Source: Streptomyces nymphaeiformis (GTDB taxonomy: Bacteria > Actinomycetota > Actinomycetes > Streptomycetales > Streptomycetaceae). Taken from it: a stretch of DNA of 64,000 nucleotides. The notes beneath the pieces were generated by a model. That model made no database searches, was not told the origin of the DNA, and saw only the letters and a list, made by a program, of their open reading frames with translations. Location: positions 124,001 to 188,000 of the forward strand of contig NZ_JACHJY010000005.1 of NCBI RefSeq assembly GCF_014203895.1, written 5' to 3'. Of the stretch, positions 7,148 to 15,648 are shown piece after piece. Positions within the stretch are counted from its first letter, which is position 1. Every line of letters begins with the position of its first letter. A program made the translations under genes and the position numbers.

Positions 7148-9592
7148 TCACCGCAGCGCCTCCTCCAAGGCCCGGGCCAGGTCGATCGCCTCCTCGTCCG
7201 GGAGGAGGGAGCCGTCCGGGCGGGTCACGTACAAGGTGTCGACGGCGTTGGCGCCCAGGGTGGAGACGTGGGCGCTGCGGACCCGTACCGTCGCGCCCTC
7301 CAGGGCGCGGCCGATGCGGTGGAGGAGGCCGGGGGCGTCCTGGGCGCGGACCTCGATGACGGTGGCGAGGCGGGAGTCGGCGGCGGCGACGGTGACGCGG
7401 GGCGGCGGGGCGGCCAGGCCCCGGCGGCGCGGGTAGGCCGCCTCGCGTTCGGCGAGGCGGGCGGGGATGTCGAGGGATCCGTCGAGGGCCCGGACGAGGT
7501 CGGCGCGGAGCCGGGCGGCCTCGGGCAGGGAGCCGTACTCGGCGGCGACGCGCCAGTCGAGGACGAGGACGGAGCCGGAGCCGAGGCCGGTGGGGAGTTC
7601 GACGGCGCGGAGGTCGGCGGCGCGGACGGTGAGCCGGTGGAGGGCGAGGACGCCGGCGACGGCGGGCAGGACGCCGGGCTGGTCGGGCAGGGCGATGAGG
7701 AGTTCGACGCCGACGGGTTCGGGTCCCTCCGGCTCCGCGACGACGGGCTCGGTACGCAGGGCCAGGACGGGTTCGCCCGTGCGCAGGGCCTCGATCGCGA
7801 GGCGTTCCTGTTCGGCGCTGGGGGCTGCGGCCTCGGGGTCGGGCAGGGGTGCGCCCGCGAGGACGCCGGCGACGCGTTTGACCAGGTCGGCGACGAGTGA
7901 GGCGCGCCAGGAGGACCAGGCGGCGGGGCCGGTCGCCAGCGCGTCGGCCTCGGTGAGGGCGTGCAGGAGCTCCAGGGTGCCGAGGGTTCCGACGGCGGTG
8001 GCGACGGACTGGACGGTGGCGGGGTCGTCGAGGTCGCGCCGGGTGGCGGTCTCGACGAGGAGCAGGTGGTGGCGGACGGCGGTGGCGATGACGGCGGTGT
8101 CGGTGCGGTCGAAGCCGATGCGGGCGGCGAGGTCGCGGGCGATGGTCTCGCCGGCGACGGAGTGGTCGCCGGGCCAGCCCTTGCCGATGTCGTGGAGGAG
8201 GGCGGCGACGAGGAGGAGGTCGGGGCGGCCGACGCGGCGGGTGAGGGAGGAGGCGCGGACGGCGGTCTCGACGAGGTGCCGGTCGACGGTCCAGGTGTGG
8301 ACGGGGTTGCGCTGGGGGCGGCAGCGGACGCGCTCCCAGTCGGGCAGGAGCTGGGTGATGAGCCCTTCGGCCTCCAGGGCCTCCCAGACGGGGACGGTGG
8401 CCTCGCCCGCGCCGAGGAGGGTGACGAGCTCCTCGCGGGCCTCGGCGGGCCAGGGCACCGGCAGGGGCCGTGCGGCGGCCGCGAGGCGGCGTACGGCGTG
8501 GAGGGAGATCGGGAGGGCGGACTGGGCGGCCGCGGCGGCGGCCCGCAGGGGCAGGACGGGGTCGCGCTCGGGCCGGGCACTGAGCGCGAGGACGGCCTCG
8601 CCGTCCATCTCGACGACGCCCTCGGCGAGCGGGGTGCGCTCGACGGGGGCCTTCGCGCCGCCGCCCCTGCCGAGGAGGGAGCGGAGCCTCGGGCGCGCGG
8701 AGCGGGCCTTGAGGACGCGGTTGACCTCGCGCCAGGTGACGTCGGTGGCGTACGAGATGGTCCGGGCGGCCTCGTACACCTCGCGCAGCAGGGTGTCGGC
8801 GTCGAGGAGGCCGAGTCGGGCGGCGACGGCGTCCTGTTCCTGGAGGGCGAGCCGGTCGGTGGCGCGGCCGGTGGCGAGGTGGAGGGCGTCGCGGGCGTCG
8901 AGGAGGCGGCGGCGGGCGGTGTCGAGGCCTTCGCGGGGGGCGTCGGCGACCCAGGAGGCGGCGACGGCGCGCAGGACCTGGGCGTCGCGGAGGCCGCCCC
9001 TGGCCTCCTTGAGGTCGGGTTCGAGGAGGTACTGCAGCTCCCCCACGCGTTCGGCGCGCTCCCGGCAGAGCGCGTCGAGTTCGGGGAGGCGCCGGGCGGC
9101 CTGGTTGCGCCAGTCGGCGAGGACGGTGGTGCGCAGGGCGGCGACGAGTCCGGCGTCGCCCGCGACGGTGCGGGCGTCGAGGAGGCCGAGGTGGGCCTTG
9201 AGGTCCTCGCCGGCGGTGGCGCGGGCTTCGGCGGGGGTGCGGACGGAGTGGTCGAGGGCGAGGCCGAGGTCCCAGACGGGGTACCAGATCCGGTCGGCGA
9301 GGGCGGCGACGGCGGCCTTGTCGGCGGTGCCGTCGTGGAGCAGGAGGAGGTCGAGGTCGCTGCGCGGGGAGAGTTCGGCGCGCCCGTAGCCGCCGACGGC
9401 GACGAGGGCGGTCCCGCGGGGCGGTGCGGCGGCGGCGAAGAGGCCGGCCAGCCAGTCGTCGGTGAGGCGGGCCAGGGCGGCACGGCGCGGCGGCCCGGGC
9501 CGCTCCTTCTCCTGGAGGAGGAGCAGCCGGGCCGCCGCGTAACCGTCGGGTCCCGATTCTTCGGTCGTGTCGCTCGTGTCGAGGTTCGTCAC
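7148..9592 (-). CDS. glnD: PII nucleotidyltransferase GlnD
   Basis: Modifies the PII protein GlnK; in Streptomyces the family adenylylates rather than uridylylates it. The nucleotidyltransferase motif GGYGRAELSPRSDLDLLLLH is near the N-terminus, followed by an HD domain with LLHDIGKGWPGDHS and two C-terminal ACT-like domains (VLIALPDQPGVLPAVAGV and APGLLHRIGRALEGA in part). The GTG at 9592 was chosen: GGGAG lies seven bases upstream, and it leaves a 20-base gap to the glnK stop. It is the last gene of amtB-glnK-glnD, which fits its role in nitrogen signalling. 814 residues. Confidence 0.95.
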   Translation of the reverse strand: MTNLDTSDTTEESGPDGYAAARLLLLQEKERPGPPRRAALARLTDDWLAGLFAAAAPPRGTALVAVGGYGRAELSPRSDLDLLLLHDGTADKAAVAALADRIWYPVWDLGLALDHSVRTPAEARATAGEDLKAHLGLLDARTVAGDAGLVAALRTTVLADWRNQAARRLPELDALCRERAERVGELQYLLEPDLKEARGGLRDAQVLRAVAASWVADAPREGLDTARRRLLDARDALHLATGRATDRLALQEQDAVAARLGLLDADTLLREVYEAARTISYATDVTWREVNRVLKARSARPRLRSLLGRGGGAKAPVERTPLAEGVVEMDGEAVLALSARPERDPVLPLRAAAAAAQSALPISLHAVRRLAAAARPLPVPWPAEAREELVTLLGAGEATVPVWEALEAEGLITQLLPDWERVRCRPQRNPVHTWTVDRHLVETAVRASSLTRRVGRPDLLLVAALLHDIGKGWPGDHSVAGETIARDLAARIGFDRTDTAVIATAVRHHLLLVETATRRDLDDPATVQSVATAVGTLGTLELLHALTEADALATGPAAWSSWRASLVADLVKRVAGVLAGAPLPDPEAAAPSAEQERLAIEALRTGEPVLALRTEPVVAEPEGPEPVGVELLIALPDQPGVLPAVAGVLALHRLTVRAADLRAVELPTGLGSGSVLVLDWRVAAEYGSLPEAARLRADLVRALDGSLDIPARLAEREAAYPRRRGLAAPPPRVTVAAADSRLATVIEVRAQDAPGLLHRIGRALEGATVRVRSAHVSTLGANAVDTLYVTRPDGSLLPDEEAIDLARALEEALR

Positions 9593-9612
9593 CCGGCGGC
9601 TCCCATCCGTGC

Positions 9613-9951
9613 TTACAGTGCGTCCGGTCCGCGCTCGCCGGTGCGGACCCGTACGGCGGTCTCGACCGGCACGCTCCACACCTTGCCGTCTCCGATCTTG
9701 CCGGTCCGGGCGGCCTTCACGACGACGTCGATGAGCTGTTCGGCGTCCTCGTCCTCGACGAGGACCTCGACGCGGATCTTGGGGACGAGGTCGACGGTGT
9801 ACTCGGCGCCCCGGTAGACCTCGGTGTGGCCGCGCTGGCGGCCGTATCCGCTGGCCTCGGTGACGGTGAGGCCGTGGACGCCGAAGGCCTGGAGTGCCTC
9901 CTTGATCTCGTCGAGCCGGTGCGGCTTCACGACCGCGGTGATGAGCTTCAT
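9613..9951 (-). CDS. glnK: Nitrogen regulatory protein PII (GlnK)
   Basis: A 112-residue PII signal protein sensing nitrogen and energy status. MKLITAVVKPHRLDEIKEAL is the standard start. The T-loop GRQRGHTEVYRGAEYTVD carries Tyr51, the residue modified by GlnD in Streptomyces. The C-terminal signature TGKIGDGKVWSVPVE, which contacts nucleotide, is intact. The start overlaps the amtB stop by four bases (ATGA), so translation is coupled to the transporter that PII proteins can block. Confidence 0.97.
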   Translation of the reverse strand: MKLITAVVKPHRLDEIKEALQAFGVHGLTVTEASGYGRQRGHTEVYRGAEYTVDLVPKIRVEVLVEDEDAEQLIDVVVKAARTGKIGDGKVWSVPVETAVRVRTGERGPDAL

Positions 9952-11291
9952 GCGTCCACCTTCGTGTTCTGCGTGGGGGCGGCGGCGGGTGCGGCGGCGG
10001 TGCGGGCGATGCCGCCGCCGGCTCCGCTGAAGTCGTACGCGGTCTCGGCGTGCTCGACCTGGTCGATGCCGGAGACCTCGTCGTCCTCGCTGACGCGCAT
10101 CCCCATGGTCTTGTCGATGATCAGGGCGAGGATCGCGGAGGCGACGAGGGAGTAGGCGAGGACCGCGAAGACGCCGACGGCCTGCTTGCCGAGCTGTTCC
10201 AGTCCGCCGCCGTAGAAGAGGCCCTTGGCGTCGGACTGGACGCCGCCGGTGGCGAAGAGGCCGACGAGGAGGGAGCCCGCGACACCGCCGACGAGGTGGA
10301 CGCCGACGACGTCGAGGGAGTCGTCGTAGCCGAACTTGTACTTGAGGCCGACGGCCATGGCGCAGAGGAGACCGGCGATGGCGCCGATGGCGATCGCGCC
10401 GAGCGGGGAGCAGGAGCCGCCGGACGGGGTGATGGCGACGAGGCCGGCGACCGCGCCGGAGGCGGCGCCGAGGGTGGTGAAGGAGCCGTGGCGGATCTTC
10501 TCGTACGCGAGCCAGGCGAGCATGGCGGCGGCGGTGGCGACCTGGGTGTTGACGAACATCACGGCGCCGACGCCGTCGTCGTTGCCGAGCCAGGAGCCGG
10601 CGTTGAAGCCGAACCAGCCGAACCAGAGGAGACCGGCGCCGAGCATGACCAGCGGGAGGCTGTGCGGGCGCATCGGGTCCTTCTTGAAGCCGACGCGCTT
10701 GCCGATGACGAGGATCACGCCGAGGGCGGCGGCGCCGGCGTTGATGTGGACGGCGGTGCCGCCGGCGAAGTCGATGACGCCCATCTCGAAGAGCCAGCCG
10801 CCGGCGCCCCAGACCCAGTGGGCGACGGGGAAGTAGACGAGCGTGACCCAGAGGGTGATGAAGAGGGCCCAGGCGGTGAACTTGACGCGGTCGGCGAGGG
10901 CGCCGCTGATGAGGGCGGGCGTGATGATCGCGAACATCAGCTGGAAGACGGCGAAGACGTAGACCGGGATGGTGTAGCCGTCCCAGAGCTCGGTGATGCC
11001 GATGCCGCTGAGGCCGACGTAGTCGGAGGACCAGCCGATGATCGAGCCCGAGTCGGTGCCGAAGGCGAGGCTGAAGCCGAAGAGCACCCAGAGGACCGTG
11101 ACGATCCCGAGGCTGATGAAGCTCATCATCAGCATGTTGAGGGTGGACTTGACGCGGACCATGCCTCCGTAGAAGAAGGCGAGTGCCGGGGTCATCAGCA
11201 TGACCAGGGCGGAGCAGATGAGCATGAACCCGGTGTTGGCGGCGGACAGCTGGGGGGCGTCTGCTGCCAGGGTCGTGATGGCTGATGCCAT
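9948..11291 (-). CDS. amtB: Ammonium transporter AmtB
   Basis: An 11-helix ammonium channel of 447 residues. Characteristic segments are ALAFFYGGMVRVKSTLNMLM in the first helices, GGTAVHINAGAAALG, and the conserved histidine stretch VGVHLVGGVAGSLLVGLF. The N-terminus has an extra hydrophobic leader-like start, as is common in Amt proteins. It heads amtB-glnK-glnD. About 120-160 bases upstream is a sequence that fits a GlnR binding box, so the operon is probably induced under nitrogen limitation (inference). Confidence 0.96.
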   Translation of the reverse strand: MASAITTLAADAPQLSAANTGFMLICSALVMLMTPALAFFYGGMVRVKSTLNMLMMSFISLGIVTVLWVLFGFSLAFGTDSGSIIGWSSDYVGLSGIGITELWDGYTIPVYVFAVFQLMFAIITPALISGALADRVKFTAWALFITLWVTLVYFPVAHWVWGAGGWLFEMGVIDFAGGTAVHINAGAAALGVILVIGKRVGFKKDPMRPHSLPLVMLGAGLLWFGWFGFNAGSWLGNDDGVGAVMFVNTQVATAAAMLAWLAYEKIRHGSFTTLGAASGAVAGLVAITPSGGSCSPLGAIAIGAIAGLLCAMAVGLKYKFGYDDSLDVVGVHLVGGVAGSLLVGLFATGGVQSDAKGLFYGGGLEQLGKQAVGVFAVLAYSLVASAILALIIDKTMGMRVSEDDEVSGIDQVEHAETAYDFSGAGGGIARTAAAPAAAPTQNTKVDA

Positions 11292-11413
11292 CGGCGTCTC
11301 CTCGTCGTCGAAGCGGCCTGTGCGGGGCGGGGCCGGGGAGCGTCCGGCCGTGAGGGGTGGCCGGTTATGCGCCAGAGATTCGCGCAGCGCGGTTTCCGCC
11401 GATGCCGCTCGAT

Positions 11414-11449
11414 GTTTCGGAGCCGTGACGAAGGGGTGGGGCGTGTTAC
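11414..11449 (-). promoter_or_regulatory. Candidate GlnR box upstream of amtB
   Basis: On the minus strand GTCAC-GGCTCC-GAAAC (11429 to 11414) matches the GlnR half-box GTnAC-n6-GAAAC exactly. A further GTAAC at 11449-11445 lies just upstream, as expected for a double box, though its partner is poor. The operon behind it is a classic GlnR target. Confidence 0.6.
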
Positions 11450-11656
11450 GCGACCGTGAACGCCCGGATCACGGCGAGGGGACGTCCGTACGCCGCCGGG
11501 AGAAGGCCCGGGGGGGACGGGACCGGCCGCGCCGGCGTCCGTGTGACCTTGCGGCGGGGGAGCCGAGTCGGGCTTTACGGGACGGCCGGCGCGGCCGGGG
11601 TCTGTGCGGGCCCCGCAGCGGGGCCGGGCGGGCCCTGGGGCCCTTTTCCGGTGGGG
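11450..11656. other. Intergenic tail of nsdA with GC hairpins
   Basis: No gene seen. GGCCCCG-CAG-CGGGGCC at 11609-11625 and neighbouring GGGCC repeats lie 30-50 bases past the nsdA stop and probably act as its terminator. Confidence 0.5.
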
Positions 11657-13132
11657 TCAGACCGCTTCGGCGGCCTCGGGGAGGAGCAGGGTGAGCCGGT
11701 CGGTGAGCTGGACGACCTCGGCGACGTCGCTGTAGTTGCGGGCCGCGTGGTCGACGGTCTTGCGGAGCCGGGTGTTGACCCGCTCGGAGCGGATGCTGCG
11801 GGCGACTCCGAGGGCCTTCTCGGCGAGGACCACGGACTGCTCGGGCTCGCGCTTGAGGAGGTGGACGGTGGCCATGCCGATCAGGTTGAGCGCGTACGAC
11901 CGCTGGTGGTCGGGGTCCTTCTCGAAGAGTTCGACGGCCCGCTCCATGACGGGCTCGGCCAGCGAGGCGTACGTCGGGGAGCGGCCGGCGACGTAGGCGA
12001 GGTCGCGGTAGGAGTGGGAGTTCTCGCCGTTGAGCTCGGCCTCGGAGAAGAAGCCGATCCAGTCGGGCTCGGGCTCGCCGTCGAGGCCGACGTCGGCGAA
12101 GGTGTCCTCGGCCATCCGGACGGCCCGCTTGCACTTGGAGGGCTGCCCCATGTTGGCGTAGGCGCGGGCCTCCATCGCATACAGCATGGCCTGGGTGCGG
12201 GCGGTGGCGCAGTCCCGACTGCCGTACTGGGCGAGGTGGATGAGTTCGAGGGCGTCGTCGGGTCGGCCGAGGTGGATCATCTGGCGGCTCATCGAGGACA
12301 GGATGTACGAGCCGAGGGGCTTGTCGCCGGCCTCCTTGGCGGCGTGCAGGGCGAGCACGAAGTACTTCTGGGCGGTGGGCTGGAGTCCGACGTCGTAGCT
12401 CATCCAGCCGGCGAGCTCGGCGAGTTCGGCGGCGCAGGTGAAGAGGCGCTTGGCGGTGGCGGCGGGCTGGGGCTCCTGGAGGAGGTCGGTGACCTCGTGG
12501 AGCTGGCCGACGACCGCCTTGCGGCGCAGTCCGCCGCCGCACTGGGCGTCCCACTTGCGGAACATGGCGGTGGTGGACTCCAGGAGGTCGAGCTCGATCT
12601 CGGAGAGCCGGTTCGGGCGGCGGGAGTCCACGAGGGGCTCGGGGCGCTCGATGTCGCCGACGGGCGTCGGGACGAGCCAGCGCTGCATCGGTTCGATGAG
12701 GGCGGGTCCCGCGGCGAGCTGGAGCGAGGAGCCGAGGAAGCCCCGGCGGGCGAGCATGAGGTCGCTGCGGGAGAACTCGCTGAGCAGGGCGACGGTCTGC
12801 GGGCCGGCCCAGGGCAGGTCGACGCCGGAGACGGAGGGCGACTGGTGGGCGGTGCGCAGCCCGAGGTCCTCGACGGCGACGACGGAGCCGAAGCGCTCGG
12901 AGAAGAGCTCGGAGAGGATCCGCGGGATGGGCTCGCGGGGCTGCTCGCCGTCGAGCCAGCGGCGCACGCGCGAGGTGTCGGTGGAGATGTGGTGCGCGCC
13001 CATCTGGCGCGCCCGGCGGTTCACTTGGCGTGCCAGTTCGCCCTTCGACCAGCCGCTGCGCACGAACCACGAGCCCAGCTGCTCGTTCGGGCGCTTGCCG
13101 GCAGTCGTACCGTCTGCGCCGTTGCCGCTCAC
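11657..13132 (-). CDS. nsdA: NsdA, negative regulator of differentiation and antibiotic production
   Basis: A 491-residue regulatory protein in the family of S. coelicolor NsdA, whose loss increases sporulation and antibiotic production (established for that species). It begins with NEQLGSWFVRSGWSKGELAR, a helix-turn-helix-like region with TSRVRRWLDGEQPREPIP after it. A long helical body of TPR-like repeats follows (for example YVAGRSPTYASLAEPVMERA). The GTG at 13132 was chosen because family homology starts there and a GGGGG ribosome site precedes it; the frame stays open upstream without homology. It stands alone between its own promoter and a GC-rich terminator. Confidence 0.9.
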   Translation of the reverse strand: MSGNGADGTTAGKRPNEQLGSWFVRSGWSKGELARQVNRRARQMGAHHISTDTSRVRRWLDGEQPREPIPRILSELFSERFGSVVAVEDLGLRTAHQSPSVSGVDLPWAGPQTVALLSEFSRSDLMLARRGFLGSSLQLAAGPALIEPMQRWLVPTPVGDIERPEPLVDSRRPNRLSEIELDLLESTTAMFRKWDAQCGGGLRRKAVVGQLHEVTDLLQEPQPAATAKRLFTCAAELAELAGWMSYDVGLQPTAQKYFVLALHAAKEAGDKPLGSYILSSMSRQMIHLGRPDDALELIHLAQYGSRDCATARTQAMLYAMEARAYANMGQPSKCKRAVRMAEDTFADVGLDGEPEPDWIGFFSEAELNGENSHSYRDLAYVAGRSPTYASLAEPVMERAVELFEKDPDHQRSYALNLIGMATVHLLKREPEQSVVLAEKALGVARSIRSERVNTRLRKTVDHAARNYSDVAEVVQLTDRLTLLLPEAAEAV

Positions 13133-13295
13133 TGGAACGCCCCCATCCACCTGAAAAACTGTCGTCCGAACCCCTATCAGAATGCCGCCTCTCGCGGCAC
13201 CCGTCCGACGTTCGCACTCCTTCGAACTGGAAACCGGGTTGCCTCCGGCATACCCACGCGTGCTGACGGCCCCGGGGGTTCGAGTACCGAAAGTA

Positions 13296-13324
13296 ATCCT
13301 ACGATCACCCCTCCACGAGGTCGA
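13296..13324 (-). promoter_or_regulatory. Candidate nsdA promoter
   Basis: Minus strand TCGACC (13324-13319), 17 bases, then TAGGAT (13301-13296). This is close to a vegetative TTGACn/TAnnnT promoter and lies about 165 bases upstream of the GTG, in an unusually AT-richer stretch. Confidence 0.45.
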
Positions 13325-13559
13325 TTCAAGAAACGCCACCATTCGCCACCCCTTCGAATGAACTCGCCACGCGTGGAACGCGATTCACTTGACATGCGAC
13401 GAACCGGAGTCGGCGGACGGAAGCGCGGAGAGGCGTGCGCCAGGGTCCGCACCACCCCACGCACCACCGTGCGCCATTTTCGGCGGACGGGGCGTGACGA
13501 AGGGTGACGACGGTGCTCCGGGTCGTAACCACCGGCGCGCTCGACCCGTTGGAGGGGGC
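13325..13559. other. Divergent intergenic region, no gene seen
   Basis: The rest of the 427-base gap between nsdA and the next gene. GC content is visibly lower than in coding DNA. No reading frame here has recognisable protein sequence. GGAGGGGG at its right end is the ribosome site of the following gene. Confidence 0.4.
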
Positions 13560-14213
13560 ATGGGTTTCACGATCGGCGGCATTCGTGAGATGCGGTCCGG
13601 CGCACGCCGCCGCGTACGCACCACGGAGTGCACAGCGGTGGCGGAGTACACGGGACTCTGGGGCTGGGACGTCGTCCCCGGCGTGCGGGCCGTCTCCGGC
13701 CGGTGCTCCTGCGGGGATCCGGCCTGCGCGGCCCCCGGCGCGCATCCCCTCGCGTTCGCGGAACCGGTCCCGGCCGGCGCCGGCCTCGACGACGCCGTCA
13801 AGGCCTGGTCCGAGTACCCGGGCGCGGCGCTGCTCCTCCCGGTCGGCCGGGCCTTCGACGTGATCGAGGTCGCCGAGGCGGCGGGCCGGCGGGCGCTGGT
13901 GCGCCTCGAGCGCATGGGGCTGCCGCTCGGCCCGGTGTGCGCGACCCCGACCGGCCGGGCGCGGTTCTTCGTGGCCCCGGGCGCGGCGGCCGAGCTGCCG
14001 CAGCTGCTGTACCGGATGGGCTGGGACGACGCCGATCTGGACCTGCACTGTCTGGGCCCCGGTTCCCACGTCACCGCTCCCCCGTCGGACCTGGGCGGGC
14101 TCGGTCCGGTGCGCTGGCTGCGGCCGCCGACGCTGGACACGGCGGGCGCGCCGCCGCAGGCCCGGCTGCTGCTCGGCACCCTGGCGTACATCTGCCACCG
14201 GACGCACTTCTGA
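13560..14213 (+). CDS. Primase-polymerase N-terminal-domain protein (stand-alone)
   Basis: A 217-residue protein resembling the N-terminal domain of bifunctional primase-polymerases: opening helix, GWDVVPGVRAV, the Cys-containing CSCGDPACAAPGAHPL, then ALLLPVGRAFDVIEVA. In active enzymes the last segment carries the metal-binding DxD; here it reads DVIE, so catalysis is doubtful. No helicase part follows. The ATG at 13560 is directly preceded by GGAGGGGGC. It ends just before a long hairpin shared with convergent ftsY. Role unknown; stand-alone homologues are common in streptomycetes beside nsdA. Confidence 0.75.
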   Translation: MGFTIGGIREMRSGARRRVRTTECTAVAEYTGLWGWDVVPGVRAVSGRCSCGDPACAAPGAHPLAFAEPVPAGAGLDDAVKAWSEYPGAALLLPVGRAFDVIEVAEAAGRRALVRLERMGLPLGPVCATPTGRARFFVAPGAAAELPQLLYRMGWDDADLDLHCLGPGSHVTAPPSDLGGLGPVRWLRPPTLDTAGAPPQARLLLGTLAYICHRTHF

Positions 14214-14215
14214 GA

Positions 14216-14262
14216 CATGCGGAAGGGCCCCCGCCACGAGGTGGTGGGGGCCCTTCCGCATG
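14216..14262. terminator. Bidirectional terminator between the primase-like gene and ftsY
   Basis: 22-base arms (14216-14237 and 14241-14262) with loop GAG; only one wobble pair. The outer arm TGCGGAAGGGCCCC is the same as in the hairpin at 24071. The flanking genes are convergent. Confidence 0.9.
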
Positions 14263-14274
14263 CCGTACGAGGCG

Positions 14275-15495
14275 TCAGTCGCCGATCAGGGCGTCGACGA
14301 AGGCGCCCGGCTCGAAGGGCGCCAGGTCGTCCGGGCCCTCGCCGAGGCCGACCAGCTTGACCGGGACGCCCAGCTCGCGCTGGACGGCGACGACGATGCC
14401 GCCCTTGGCGGTGCCGTCGAGCTTGGTCAGCACGATGCCGGTGATGTCCACGACCTCGGCGAAGACGCGGGCCTGGATCAGGCCGTTCTGGCCGGTGGTG
14501 GCGTCGAGGACGAGGAGGATCTCGTCGAGCGGGCCGTGCTTCTCGACGACGCGCTTGACCTTGCCGAGCTCGTCCATGAGGCCGGTCTTGGTGTGCAGCC
14601 GGCCGGCGGTGTCGATGAGGACGACGTCGGCGTTCTCGGCGATGCCCTCCTTGACCGCGTCGAAGGCGATCGACGCCGGGTCGCCGCCCTCGGGGCCGCG
14701 GACCGTGCGGGCGCCGACGCGCTCGCCCCAGGTCTGGAGCTGGTCGGCGGCGGCGGCGCGGAAGGTGTCGGCGGCGCCGAGGACGACGGACTTGCCGTCG
14801 GCGACGAGGACACGGGCCAGCTTGCCGGTGGTGGTGGTCTTGCCGGTGCCGTTGACGCCGACGACCATGACCACGCCCGGGGTGTCCTCGGGGCTCTCGG
14901 TCTTCACCGAGCGGTCGAAGTCTCCGAGGAGGGCGACGAGCTCCTCGCGGAGCAGGCCGCGCAGCTCGTCGGGGGTGCGGGTGCCGAGCACCTTGACGCG
15001 CTCGCGCAGCCGGTCGACGAGCTCCTGGGTGGGGGCGACGCCGACGTCGGCCGTGAGGAGGGTCTCCTCGATCTCCTCCCAGGTGTCCTCGTCGAGGTGC
15101 TCGCGGGACAGGAGCGTGAGCAGCCCCTTGCCGAGCGAGTTCTGGGAGCGGGCGAGCCGGGCCCGGAGCCGTACGAGACGGCCGGCGGTCGGCTCGGGTA
15201 CCTCGATCTCGGGAGCGACGGGCTCCTCGACGAGCGGCTCCTCGACCGCGGCCGGGGCCTCGGGGGCCTCGGCGGTGGGGAGCTCGACCTCCTCGACGGT
15301 GCGGCGCGGTTCCTCCCGCGGCGTCTCCGCCTCCTCGCCGACGTGCGGCTCTGCGGGCGGAGCGGTGATGGTCGGCGTGGTGGACGGCGGCTCGGCCGGC
15401 GGCAGCTGCTTCTTCTTGCGACCGCTGATCACGAGCCCGCTCGTCACGGCGACCGCGACGACCAGAGCGATGACTACAGCAAGGATGAGTTCCAT
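14275..15495 (-). CDS. ftsY: Signal recognition particle receptor FtsY
   Basis: The membrane receptor GTPase for Ffh. An N-terminal membrane helix (residues 2-24) is followed by an acidic Pro/Glu-rich linker to about residue 100. The NG domain then has P-loop GVNGTGKTTTTG at 213-224, DTAGRLHT, and the specificity motif LTKLDGTAKGG. 406 residues is a normal length for actinobacteria. ATG start. It is convergent with the primase-like gene, sharing the hairpin at 14216. A divergent LLM-type gene starts 150 bases upstream. Confidence 0.96.
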   Translation of the reverse strand: MELILAVVIALVVAVAVTSGLVISGRKKKQLPPAEPPSTTPTITAPPAEPHVGEEAETPREEPRRTVEEVELPTAEAPEAPAAVEEPLVEEPVAPEIEVPEPTAGRLVRLRARLARSQNSLGKGLLTLLSREHLDEDTWEEIEETLLTADVGVAPTQELVDRLRERVKVLGTRTPDELRGLLREELVALLGDFDRSVKTESPEDTPGVVMVVGVNGTGKTTTTGKLARVLVADGKSVVLGAADTFRAAAADQLQTWGERVGARTVRGPEGGDPASIAFDAVKEGIAENADVVLIDTAGRLHTKTGLMDELGKVKRVVEKHGPLDEILLVLDATTGQNGLIQARVFAEVVDITGIVLTKLDGTAKGGIVVAVQRELGVPVKLVGLGEGPDDLAPFEPGAFVDALIGD

Positions 15496-15589
15496 AACCT
15501 CTCCAGTATGGCGTGATCCCGCCGGGTGCCCCTTGTGCCGGGCCGGGGCCGTTCCGGGCGCGTCCCGGGCGTGACGGAGCCGTTCCCAT

Positions 15590-15604
15590 CTGACGATCCG
15601 TCAG
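15590..15604. promoter_or_regulatory. Palindromic operator candidate before the LLM gene
   Basis: Perfect palindrome CTGACG-ATC-CGTCAG, 45 bases upstream of the ATG at 15649. The size and symmetry suit a dimeric repressor site, for example TetR type. The regulator is not identifiable here. Confidence 0.4.
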
Positions 15605-15648
15605 CTACCGTCCCTCCCGCCGGTGCCGTCCGCCACGGAGGGGTCCCC

